Shown here in pieces: positions 24,505 through 36,500 of a stretch of 64,000 nucleotides of DNA; position 1 is the stretch's first letter; the number at the start of each line of letters is the position of its first letter. The notes under the pieces were generated by a model, which searched no databases, was not told the origin of the DNA, and was given only the letters and a program-made list of their open reading frames with translations. Position numbers and translations under genes: made by a program. The stretch comes from Apostichopus japonicus. Taxonomy: Eukaryota > Echinodermata > Holothuroidea > Aspidochirotida > Stichopodidae. Location of the stretch: NCBI RefSeq assembly GCF_037975245.1, contig NC_092562.1, forward strand, positions 602,501-666,500. Reading direction: 5' to 3'.

Positions 24505-25606
24505 CAGGCGCGGCGGAACGGAAAAATTATTGGGGGGGGGGGGGGGGCTAATGTGTGGAGACTATCTAAGCGGAGCGCCACCATCGGTTGGCGCGGAGCG
24601 TACAAAAAAATTTTGGGTTTTTTCAAACCCCCAGATGGCCGGAAACGGCACTTTCCGAGTGTTTTATGCTGCGAATACCTACTAGGCCCTAAAATATGGG
24701 TCTCAAGTCTGCAATTTCTCAGATTGCACGTAAAAGTCTGTAAAAACATTGTAATTTGTATATTCGATGTTTTTAAGAGAGTAGCTATTACTCGTAGTGT
24801 ACTCGCAAAGATGTTTTTGAGTGTAGTAAGGGCAGTGGCGGAGCTAGAGTATTGGTCAGGAAGGGCAAGAATGGTCTGTAGGGGCGCTTTCGACACTATC
24901 TAAGCGGAGCGCCACCACAGGTTGGCGCGGAGCGTACAGAAAATTTTTGAGTAAAGATACTCCCTAGATTGCAGGAAATGACCCTTTCCGGGGCCTTGCT
25001 AATTTGCAGATAAACGGAGAATAAATAGGTGTCGTCGCCATTTTGTCGGAAAATTACACTAACAGAATATGACAAATGTCAATAGGTATATGAGAGCGCA
25101 ATAAAATAGTCAAAAATCGCGAATAAGTAAAAAGTAGTGAAAAGCTGAAAAGGGCGCCAGCAGTCCATTTGAGTCCGTCAGGGGGGGGGGGGGCATCCGC
25201 CCCCTGACTGTATATATGGACGCTCCGCCACTAAGTAAGGGGATGTTGGAGAACTGGCTGAAATGAGGCAAGTCATTGGCATAAGACGAAGTTGTGTTAC
25301 GCTTACCGGTACTCACACTCACTGCTTCCACTTTTCACGGGGCGTGAAGACGCGGTTGGGGTGACAATGTGGTCTATAGCCAGGGGACGGGCCGAGGGTC
25401 CCCCAGCAATTACTAAAATTATTACACCTATAGAGTATACGTGTGCATCGGACAGATCGACAAGTATGCATTGAAAAATGGGCAGATGCACGTCTCGGAG
25501 CCTTGGTAAATATTGGGGGGGCTTATCATGCATTTGCCCCTTCAACTTTTTTATTGGGGGGGGGGGCTGAGCCCCCCAAGCCCCCCCCCCGGTTCCGCCG
25601 CCACTG
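24505..25606. mobile_element. hAT-like MITE (outer element of a nested pair)
   Basis: The left end CAGGCGCGGCGGAACGG and the reverse complement of the right end (CAGTGGCGGCGGAACCGG) form terminal inverted repeats. They are flanked by an exact 8-bp duplication CTTTAACG (24497-24504 and 25607-25614). Poly-G runs adjoin both ends. There is no transposase. A second element is inserted at 24833-25233, so the original insertion was about 690 bp. The segment near 24560 (CTATCTAAGCGGAGCGCCAC) recurs inside the inner element near 24897, so the two belong to related families. Confidence 0.8.
24833..25233. mobile_element. hAT-like MITE nested inside the outer MITE
   Basis: The left end CAGTGGCGGAGC and right end GCTCCGCCACTA are inverted repeats with one terminal mismatch. 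The flanking 8-bp duplication AGTAAGGG is exact (24825-24832 and 25234-25241). Length 401 bp. It is non-coding, with a 13-bp G run near 25180. Confidence 0.8.
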
Positions 25607-25619
25607 CTTTAACGAGTAA

Positions 25620-26060
25620 CCCCCACGACTGGGGCACAAACTTACAATATATATATAGGGAGACACACAGGGGTCTCTATTACACATAGTTAAAAACGTA
25701 TCTCGATTGGTTTCCTCTCTGCCGATAAGTGCCCCTCCGACATGAGAGCAGTCGCCAGGTTATTTTGGAAAGCGACCCGAAATTAAGGGCCCGATCCGAA
25801 ATCATATTAACCAAAGCCAGACGGAAGAGGTCCCGGAATTTACATTCACCATGCGCACACCCGAGGGTTACATTTATCCAGAGTTTCACAAAAGCAACGG
25901 CGAATATTTTGGAAAGAACTCAGAGAGCAAAACAGAGACTGAGATAGAGAAAGGGAGGAAATACAAAACTCACCGAAAAGTCGTTGCACTAGGAAATGAT
26001 GTTTACAAGTTGATACTTCATGTGCAGAATCCTTTGAAGGATAATACCTTATACACCTGA
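25620..26060. other. No recognised gene; possible unassigned exon-like opening
   Basis: The plus frame at about 25851-26058 reads RTPEGYIYPEFHKSNGEYF with a charged middle and ends at TGA. A second overlapping plus frame at 25729-25947 is Arg-rich. Neither has convincing splice signals or a known family. This is the region between MITEs least like simple repeat. Confidence 0.25.
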
Positions 26061-26068
26061 GTTATTAG

Positions 26069-26441
26069 CAGTGGCGTAGGAAGGTACTTTTGAGTGGGGG
26101 GGGGGGGCTGAAGACTGATGGCCGGCATGGGGGAGGGGTCTAAGGGGAGGGGTGTCCCCCTCCCCTTTGGAATTTTTTGCATTTCCAGGTGACCTCAGAT
26201 GCAATTTGGTGCAATATAGCACACTTCAGCACCCACTCCATTTTGTTAACTTAATTTTGTATTTTCACCTGGCCTTAGATGCAATTTGGTGCTCCAAATG
26301 AGATTTTTTTCTCATTTGGAAATGAAAAAGGGGTTTTCTGACTTTCGGAGCGGGGGGGGGGGGGCGGAATGATACTTCCGCCCCTCCACATTTTTCACTG
26401 GGGGGCTGGCGCCCCCCAGCCCCCCGGTTCCTACGCCCTTG
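26069..26441. mobile_element. hAT-like MITE with exact 8-bp target duplication
   Basis: Left end CAGTGGCGTAGGAAGG, right end (reverse complement) CAAGGGCGTAGGAACC. The flanking duplication GTTATTAG (26061-26068 and 26442-26449) is exact and fits the nTnnnnAn pattern known for hAT insertions. Internally, two copies of an ACCTGGCCTTAGATGCAATT-like phrase and opposed GGGGGCT/AGCCCCC blocks allow a strong hairpin. There is no coding capacity. Confidence 0.85.
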
Positions 26442-26449
26442 GTTATTAG

Positions 26450-27825
26450 CCAAATAATGTTCCATTAAGAATGTAATCAGTTAGCGACATTTTCAATATT
26501 CAGTGTCGTCTGGTACACTAAGTATGCTACTGTACTTGGTCATTTAAAAAATTAATTGCGATGAAAATTTTCTGTAGTAACGATCAGGATAGAACACACG
26601 TTTATAATCACATCGTTTTATTCAGTTTACTGTAGTAAATAATCTACACCAAGTATCCATTTACTTTTTTTGAAATTGGTTCCACTATGGGCACTCGATG
26701 TTATTCTATATATTTCGATAGTTAAGGGTACAGTTAAATGCCAGTGTACTTTTGCATCTACTGGCAGTGCTGTGCTAGTGACCAATACTTGAATGGAATG
26801 ACGAGCATGGATCCACTGCATTATCACGAGAATGTGTCGACGGTAATAGGATTAGAGACCCCATCTCTTAATTCAACAAGTGACGTCTAAGTGAGATGCA
26901 TATATGTTCAAACTTCTGAAGGGTTTAAGCTCGTGGCAGCTAGATGCGGTCAGGGGAAAGAACCCGGCCCTCTGTCCTTTTACATGTCCAAGCATGAAAA
27001 GCATTCCGTAACTTAATCAACATAGCTCAGCGTTTCATGCAGAACAATCGCTGCTGTGGAAATGTTAAGAACCTTCTGTAAAGAAAATAAAGGCAATCTA
27101 AAGGAAAAAAGGAATAATTGCTCAGTTAATATCTCACAATCTGCACCAAAATAACATTAATATCCTTGATATCTTACAAATGAGGAATTTAACATTTTGT
27201 AGTAAACTGACAACATAATTATTTATCAAATGTCATCAATTAAGCACTTTAATTGCTGCAAAATGATAAACTGATCACTTACTATATTTCACCAACTCTA
27301 CAATTTGCTGCAAATTAATGACTTACGCTGGCATCATCATTTTAACATTTTGCAGGGAACTGATCAATGGGAGCAAAATTTGCATCAAATTATCTAAACA
27401 TTTTATCAGCACCTTAATGTTTCCATAGCAAATGATTAGTTACGTAATTCGCATCAGATTCATGTCATCGATGCATCATTTTTCAGCAACACTCAGAGAA
27501 AGATATAAGATGGAGTGTATGGTTGGTAATCAGAATATAGTACATGAATAGTGAACTTTATGTAAAGTATTCACAGTGACAGAGGGATGATAGAGATAAA
27601 CATGAAAGTATTCACACTCTTGGTCACAGTGACTTGAGTGATCTAAATAAACCTATGTGCCTACCTATATAGGTATATTGAATGTGTTTGCTGTAAACAG
27701 TGGGTATGCAATGGCTGCTGGAAAGGTGTATATTGGGACGTAGAAGGGGGGGGGGGGTGGCCGGACCAATGCATATCATAGGATACACTAAATAAGTACA
27801 ATACACATGCATATCACCAATGGAG
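26450..27825. other. Non-coding, no gene seen
   Basis: AT-rich. From 27170 to 27480 the phrase TTTGCTGCAAATTAATGA / AATGATAAACTGATCACT recurs in very diverged form. There is a G run at 27747-27757. Confidence 0.45.
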
Positions 27826-27829
27826 AAAA

Positions 27830-28341
27830 AAACCCTCTGAACTATTATTGTTAAGGTCAGCACTATATATACTTCCCAAGGTATGCTACAAATTCGTAAT
27901 AGGGGTTCTAATGCAGAGCCGGTATACAGAATTATGGATGGTGTTAAGCCTTGTTTATATTTGGGGCAGAAAGGCAAAGCTACCATCTAAGATAAGAGGT
28001 CTGATTTTTGCATTATAAATACTAAGCAGAGTTTCGGGTTTAAAGATATTAGTGTTCCTAAGTGTTTAAGAATTTTTTACCGTTCTCCAGGCTATCGATG
28101 TAGGTTTATTAATATGTGTTTTATAGTTCAAGTCTTTGTCAATAGTTGCCCCTAGGAAATTTACCTCATTACTATTATTTAAGATGTTGTTAAAGAGGTT
28201 AATTTTACGTGTTTTGGTTTTTCTCCTATCTAATGGGTATTTAAAGATAATAGATTTACTTTTAACTGGATTAATTTTAATTCGCTGAGTTGAGACAGAG
28301 AATGAACTTGCTATATAAGTAGGCGCTACATGGCATCGCAC
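27830..28341 (-). mobile_element. Degenerate LINE reverse-transcriptase fragment
   Basis: On the minus strand: IKINPVKSKSIIFKYP, then a Lys/Arg-rich turn, NSNEVNFLGATIDKDLNYK and THINK (28260-28110). After a frame change it continues PETLLSIYNAKIRPLILDGS (about 28000), then LNTIHNSVYRLCIRTP. The FLGxTID and IYxAxIRPLxxxGS blocks are hallmarks of the end of non-LTR RT domains. Stops and a frameshift show it is inactive. Confidence 0.8.
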
Positions 28342-28344
28342 TTG

Positions 28345-30555
28345 TTACACGTTCACTTACCTAGAAAGTAGATAATCGTGGTTGACCCTACAAGGATTAC
28401 ATGTGACATTGCTTATACATATCTGTCACAAATCTTCACGTCAAGGATCTGGACAAGCAACTCCTCAAACGTCTCGTTCCAAGATATACTCTCATCATGC
28501 CTGGAGAAATATTTACGTAACCTTATTGCTTAATTAATTAATGGTGCAAAAGTGACCAAAACGTTCGAGGAACAGTTGAAAACGGGAAAAACACTGAGGA
28601 TCATGATGTTGAGTCACGTATTAGGCTATAAATTTACCATTTTGTTGGTCAGGAGAAAGTAAGGCTTTATATATCTTTTCATATTTCAATGGTCCGTTAT
28701 TATAACATCTCGTGTTAACTTATTTCGTCAAGAGAATATACGACAATTGACTTCAATCAGCGGGACCCAACTAGTTGTGAGAGTTGCCTGAAATGAAATG
28801 TACAAAACGACAGGATTAACCATTACTACGTCGTAGAACATGATATGGCACTTGACTGACTATTACAGATAAACATGTGATGTCATTTTGGTCACCTGTA
28901 CCAAAGATCGTAACGAAGAAGAAGTGAAGAAGTGAAGATTTGTAGGTAGCCGTGCCACACTGACAGTCAACAAATTCATCATGAACAGTCAAATCAATGT
29001 TCTTAAACTTCGAAGTCTACTGAAATATTAACATCCCTGCCAATTTTCCGCAGCAAAACACAATGTTGCATTGAGTCTAGTATTTCCCATTGTACAAGGG
29101 TAATGGGATAACTAGAGAACCTCGATTGTTGATCTAAGCAATTCTGTTCATATACGGATTTTTGGTAGTTCTTTTTAATATTTAAATAAACAAGTTCCTT
29201 TTTTTCCATTGTGGAACCTGGATTCAGGTTACCTGTCGCCGGTAGAATGAATTATGAATCGTTTTGGTTGGATTTTACTAAAATCTATTGAAGATCACTC
29301 CGCCCTTTTCTCCATTGTAAACTTACTGTACGTACAACTAGTGAAGTCAGGGATAGTGGCGTCCTATTAACAGTCCAGCAACTTCGTGCTTTACTGTCGA
29401 ATAAGCATCTCTTCTTCTCTAGATACGATCTGCTTGCACTGTGACACCAATCTTCTTGGTTTCGCTCAATGGTTAACGGTACAGTAAGCTTGACGGGGAA
29501 TCAAAATCATCGTCTCGGTGAGACAAAGCAGTACCCTTAGCATCAATAAGCTTTTCTGGGTTAGTGATGTTAGTCTTGTATATTTTCTTGAAGGAATTCC
29601 TGTGATTAGGGGTTCGCTTTCCGTTTACTTCAAAAAATCTAACATTAGGTCGATGGCTTAGGCTTTAGTAAGAAGTATAGGCTATAGTGAGTACACATGT
29701 TTTGATATATAACTGTCGTATGAGTGCGTGCTAGGCCTAGGCCTAACTTGGCCTAGGGCCTAGGCCTAGGCTAAAGTAGTTGAATGGGTTCCATCTTGGA
29801 GTAGTTTTGCGAATTGTGATAGCAGTTTCGTTCTAAATCGCAGTGAATGTGAATCGGGAGGAAATATACACAAAAGAGGCCTAGAATTTCGCAATTTTAA
29901 CCTCTTGCAAAATAAAATAGTAGTGCTTCATAAGTATACAGTTTGCTAACATCGAGTTGTTACAGGCATTTTCCTGAATTAGCATGCACATCAGTTACAT
30001 ACTGTAATGCTAGACGTGTACTGCACAGGCTTTGGCAGTAGCCCAATAGTATTTTCTGATAACACAGGCCCAATTTTATGCACCAAAATCATGCCTATTC
30101 TTTGTGGGAAGATTGTAAACCGACTAAGGCCTAGCAGAAAATTATAAGTGCCTTGTTTTTTTCTAGTACTGGGAAATGGCAAAATCCATTTGCATTTAGG
30201 TTAGTTAATAGCAAAATCCTATAATATCTGCCATCTTTTGTCATTTCAAGACAATGAAGTATCCCAGGCCCAGGCCAGAAACACTATGTCCACAGGATCC
30301 TTCTGATATTAATCATTGATCATATTTTTCTGTACACATTTCAGCCAACTTCGAAGAAATAAACACATCCTTTAGATGGGGAGATAAAACTACTAACCAA
30401 CACAACATGTTGATAATGGTTTTGAAATTTCAACCAAGATCTCATGAGAGCAAATGAAATGATTAGCCTGTTTACATTTTTGTTTAACTTTATGGGATAT
30501 AATTCAATACCAAGAAACTGCCTAACCCTTGTGATTCAATTCCTTTATTATACAG
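28345..30555. other. Upstream flank and probable non-coding 5' exon/intron of SGTA
   Basis: No coding exon seen. Because SGTA exon 1 begins at a 3' splice site (30555/30556), a non-coding first exon and promoter should lie in this interval, most plausibly between 29300 and 29900. I cannot place the donor or initiation site. The tract of TAGGCCTA palindromes at 29732-29774 lies in that zone. Confidence 0.4.
29732..29774. repeat. Cluster of overlapping TAGGCCTA palindromes
   Basis: CTAGGCCTAGGCCTAAC and, 7 bp on, CTAGGGCCTAGGCCTAGGCT. The tract is nearly self-complementary overall. The same 8-mer recurs singly elsewhere in the window, including near 6613, 6845, 8570 and 13228. Confidence 0.8.
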
Positions 30556-30580
30556 ATAGTAGCTACCCCAGAAGCACACA

Positions 30581-33500
30581 ATGTCAAATTCAGCCAGACT
30601 GGTGTATGCAATATTGGAGTTCTTAGAGAATGAGATTGTAACAGATGCTGTATCACAAGATGCTGCGGAAAGTCTAGAAGGTGAGTGTTTAGATATTTAA
30701 GTATTAAACATAGCAGCTCATGAGAAATTATTAACGACGAGAGATTTGTATGTTTGGAGTATCTTGGAGATTTTATGTACGTGATAAAGCCATTGCAATT
30801 AGCACAGCTTCTGTAGCAGGTTTATAGTTCTGTCCCTCCCATTTAACTGTTCAACTAAGTAATCAAGCAATATCTCTGTGTTCTCGAATAAACTGTTTTG
30901 TTCTGGGCTTTTATTTTGTTATTTTGATTATACATGAATTAAATGTTCAAGAAAAATTGTCTTGAGTGGCAGATTTTTGAGAATAAAATGGAATGGTTTA
31001 GTATTTGCTTGTTAATGTTTATGCATGCATCATAGTTGAGAAAATGAAAATTAGAGAATGTCTTAATTTGACTCGTCAATCATGTTTGGATCAGTACTTC
31101 AGAATATACTTCTTTTAAACCACATTTATGAAATATATAGGAAAATTTTAATCATTTGTAATTAATGTGTGCTTGATGTGTTTTCCAAGAAAAGCATGAT
31201 TGATGGTGTGTGTAGTGAAGTCTTTAAGTATTCACGTTTTTAATCTTGTATACCGCCACCACTGGCACACAGTTAGTGTACAGTCATCTGACTTCTAAAT
31301 ATGTACATAATATCTTTGAACAAGTCACGCCATCTTGTTTGTCTCATTTTGGTTTACTCGGCCTACCCAAGTACCAGTGTAGGCTTTTTACCTTCAAAGA
31401 AGAAAAGGCTGGATTAATAAAAAGTCCCCCCCCCCCAAAACAGAAGAATGGTTATGCCCCAACTGTCAATGAAGTTACCTAGTTGTTTATACTGATATCT
31501 ACAAGAATGTGAGTTTGGGTAAAAATTGTAATTGGCGACAATAGTTGATGTCAGAAAGATCTTAGTGGTCTAATCTGTTTGAAAGTAGACTAGTGAAATT
31601 TAAATATTTACAATTGTCTTATATACGAGTGATGAGTTTAAAGAAATCGTTCAGTGAGTGGATGTTAAATTGATTATCAGTGCAGGCCTTAAGTTGGTTA
31701 TAGAATTTCTAATAATAAAGTCAACTAAAAGACAAGCATTTAAATTTCAGTCTTAAGCAACAGAGGGCCCTTGAATCACATCCAACAATGACAACCTAGT
31801 TAGACCCTTGACAAATTTATAAACCATTGTGAACATGTTAAGAGAGTTTTATGCTGCAAAAGAGGATCGGAGAGAATGGTCTTTTTGACATAGCCACTTT
31901 ACTTGATGAGCTCCTGATGGTATTTAATCGGTCGTTACTCAAACAAAAGTTCAAGTGGTTTAGTACATGATAAAAAAGAAGGGATACATGGTTTGCTTTT
32001 CAAGTGTGCATGATATAAGTAATGTAGTGAACATTCTATATTTCAACTTTTTCATTTTTCCAGTGGCAAAGCAGTGTTTAGAGACTGCATATGGAGTTTC
32101 CTTAGACAATACCCACCTCTCCACGGGGAGACCTCTTATGGACATATTTTGTGAAGGAAGTGGTTTGTCTCAAGTAAGTTCATCTGTGTAGCCTTCTTGG
32201 TGCCACCTGGTGGAACATCTCTTTGACCCCCCTTTTTTGATAATTCCATTCCGTAATTTCAAATCAACATAATTCTATCATTAGTTTAACCTTTGTCTCT
32301 AAAAACTAAATTGACTTGGTTGGGTCGTGTGTACAGTAGTTGGTAGGATTTGAATTCCTCTGTCTGTGTTATTGTGTCCTCGTTGAGTATTTATTGAAAT
32401 TTCATAAGAAATATGATGCATTCGTTATTCAACCCAAGAAGCTTAACATACTTACTATGAAGGACTATATTGATTTCTGTTGTCTTTCTACAGCTCCACA
32501 AAAGTCATCCACAGTACCTCTTTTCCGTGTGTACACATGAATTCCTGATACACATTAATCAGGAATTCTGAATTACCATATTACATTCCTAGTATTTAGA
32601 ATCATATTTTGAAATCTGAGAGATTAGTCTTCATTTCTCCAAACTATTGGCACATCTAAGTACTTTAACTTTGTTCTTAGAGAATAAGCAAGGCTTTACC
32701 ATTTACCAACTTCACTGTGTTTGAGCTGATAATTTGTGACTAATGTTACCCCCTTTACCACATTTCTGCCACTTCCAACCCCCCCACCCCTCTTAACCTG
32801 AGTTTACTTGTAACAAATTTCATTGTATCATTTTCTTAGGTAAGTTCAGGTACAACAATCGGTGTTACTCTGGGTACTGCACCAGAAGAGGCATCTGCAG
32901 AAGTAACCTCATCAGCTGCAGAACCGGTTGCCATGGTGACAGAAGAAGACAAGAAGAAAGCAGAGGAAATCAAAAATGAGGGTGAATATATACATACCTA
33001 TATACTAGGGGGTATAAAGGAGGGGAAAGATGGGGTGTGGGAAAGGATAGGGTGATGGGAAGGATGGGGGTGAGGGGTCAAGGATGAGGGTGAGGGAAAG
33101 GATGGGGGTGAGGGGTCAAGGATGAGGGTGAGGGAAAGGATGGGGGTGAGGGGTCAAGGATGAGGGTGAGGGAAAGGATGGGGTGCAGGGGAAGGATGTT
33201 GTGATGGGGAAGGATGAGGTGAGTGGGAAGGATGGGCGCAGGGGGAGGACATTAACGGTGTCATCCTAAAAGGCACACACTTGTTTTGACAATTGCTTTA
33301 CCATCAGAGATTGGTAAAATCTAGAGGAACTTTCAAGGTGCTCTTGTTAAGGTCACATACATTATATATTCTACATATTCTTCTTTCATTTTTTCTTCCC
33401 ATCTTTGACACAAGAAGCCTACTCTAATACTTTTTCTTAATTATTTGTTTAAATATAAGAACTATTGACTTTTCACCAGGGAACGAGTTCATGAAGCAAA

Positions 33501-36500
33501 GTAGATTTGAGGAAGCCTCTGAGGCCTACTCTAGAGCCATAGCTCTGGACAACGTAAATGCTGTTTACTACAGTAACAGGGCAGCAGCTTACAATAAACT
33601 ACAGAAGTATCAAAACGCCGTAGACGATTGTCAGAAAGCTCTCACTTTAGATCAAGATTATAGTAAAGCATATGGCAGGCTAGGGTGAGTTAGATTTCAT
33701 TTATTTGAAGAATTTTTTTTTTTTTTTGGTGGGGGTAAGAGTGGGAAGATGGGTTTGTGCTCTATTAACTCCTGTTGAAGTGGTAGGAACATACTTCCTA
33801 CAAACTATCGGGTACGACACAATAAGTAGGGTGTGAACAATTTTCAGTGGATAACAGGATTTTTCCAGTTTTTCTCTATTGTCCCTTCAGCCTAACACAC
33901 ATAATTTTTCTCTTGTCCATAGAGTCCAGCACAAATACGATATCTACCTTAAACACACATGCTTCCATTTACTGCGCCTACCATTTAAAACACATATTTT
34001 CTCTCGTCCCTACAGTTTAACATATAAACATCATCTCTTGTCCTTACAGCTATTTACACACATATTTTTTGATGTTCCTACAATTGTGCGCACATACGTT
34101 TTTTACTCCTGCCCTAAACACACATATTTTTGGTATGGTCCATACAGTATAAAAAAAGATATTTTTCTGTCTAGTCCCCACAGTTTAGCATAATTACAAA
34201 CTTCTTACCCATACCTTAAACACACATATTTGCTATTTATTGTCCCTGCAGCTTCAAAACACATACTTTGTCTCTACAGTTGAGCATGTATACAATATCT
34301 CACCCCATACCTCAAACACACTTATTTGCTATATATTGACCCTACACCTTCAAGACATATTTTTTCCCTTTCAGTTTATCATACATCCAATATCTCACCC
34401 ATATCTCAAACACACATATTTTATATTTACTTGTCCATATATAGCTTAAAGACACATATTTTGTTCCTTCAGTTTATCATACATACAATATCTCACCCCT
34501 TACCTTAAACACGCATATTATTTACGTGTCCAGCTTAAAGACACATATTTTTTCCCTACAGTTTAGCATACATACAATATCTCACCCCTTACCTTAAACA
34601 CACATATTTTGTAATTGACTTGTCCATATATAGCTTTAAGACACATATTTTGTCCCACTTGTCCCTACAGTTTAGCATATACAGGTTTGAAAGAACTAAC
34701 AAAGGCCAAGGAAGCTTATCAAAAGGCATGTGTATTGGACCCTAGTAATGACAGCTACCAGACAAATCTGAGAATAGCGGAACAGAAGTTACAAGAGACC
34801 AGTCTAAACGTGAGTAGTTCACTCTCCTCCTCTGCTATCTCTTGCTATAATTTTATTGCTTTCGATGCCTGGCTATGTGAGAAGTGGGTTCTGGTGGGTC
34901 TGGGGAAGTGTGTCTGGGAGTCACTGTTGACTAAAGAAGGGCTAATTACTGCAGCCGCACCAGGTGGTGACTGCGGGGTTGTCTGTTGGGTATAACTCCA
35001 CCTGGATATGGTTTTCCATTTCTGCTCGCTGTGAAGAAGAAGCAAGTCTTTTCTCTTTGTTTGTCAATGTCTCTCAAATGTCTTGATGGATATTTTGGAA
35101 AAACTGTGGAGGCAATTACCAGTTTTGGCAGTCTAGCTATGTATGGAATATGTCTTCTGGGAGGTGGAGGGGAGGGGGGGTGGTGGCTTGCTCTGAGGCT
35201 CTTTGTTGAGGCACTTGGGCTTAATTCCTGCAGCTATCACCATATCTGGCCAATATTTCAGGCGGGTCGTTTGTGCCGGTTAGGTACCATAGGGATGGTC
35301 CTGGGTGGATGTGTGGGTGTTAGCAATTAGTAAAATGACATCGACTATTTCGATTTTAGAGTAAGCATGTGCACTTGTCTTTGTATGTAGAAGTCTCATA
35401 CATGTGTAAATAGGGTTTCTTTTGGGGTGGGGGGGGGAGGGGATTTGAAGCCACATGTCAGATATTTTTTGACTAGGCTTCTTAACGTATTTTGACAGGT
35501 TGATGGTGCAAATCCAGGTCCAGGAATAGATCTCGGTAGTTTAGGTCCAAGTCTTGGTGGTCTTGATCTGAGTTCACTGATGTCCAATCCAGCCTTGATG
35601 AATATGGTAAGATTCTTGTTTTGCTTTCATTCCTCTCAATTTTTATAAAAGTTTGAATTTGGTAGAAATTTCCTTCATCCTTCCCTTACCTATCTCCTGT
35701 ACAAACCTAGGTTACAAAAACTGGTTTGACACTGTGTCACCCCCTCCCCCCACCCCTCGCTGACCTCTTTAGGTCAATGTCCTTGTACTTCCAAATTATT
35801 CCATTCCATCATTTGACTTATTTGATAGGTACGGACATCGTGTCTGAGAGTTGTCTCAGTAAAAGAAACCCACATTTTGTGCAACAATGCTGGTGTAATG
35901 TTGTTGAAGTCTGTTATTCCATCATAGTTATGTGTACTGCAAATCAGCTGGATGTGTCTGCCCTCTAATGGCTGCGAAAGAAATACTCCACGTTAGATAG
36001 CGTCACGCTTGTATAGTATACGGAGAAAGAATACTAGGTCTGTAACATTGCCGAGAAAATATCATCATTCGGCCTACGTCTACAACAATCTCACGACAAG
36101 AAGTATCTCGACCGAGGGCTCTTTTTTATTCTAGGCAACGCTGACGAAAACTTCTTAGTTTTTGAGGGAAGTTATTATAATTCTCAGCTGATCAAACCAT
36201 TTTTGCTGAAAGACAAGATTCCTTCCTAAATAGAGTGCTGATCGGAATGCATAGACTTTAGACAGTGTTTAGGAACTGAAATATTCTTTTTGAAACTTTT
36301 CCCTGTGACTTTGTGACTTGTAATTTTTTTAAATTTGTGATTGTCGTTTCTCTTCCAGGCTTCATCGATGCTTCAGAATCCTAATATGCAACAGATGTAA
36401 GTAGCCCTCTAGGAAGAGTTTCAAATTGACTTCAAAGGATCGTTTGGAGTATTTAAAATATGGGGATTTGCAAGCACTTGTGTTTGTTAAATCATTCAGT

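Noticed and set aside
34810-34995. Extension of SGTA exon 5 through an open frame past 34809
   Set aside because: A consensus donor GTGAGT follows AAC at 34809, and splicing to 35499 continues the SGTA C-terminal pattern in phase.
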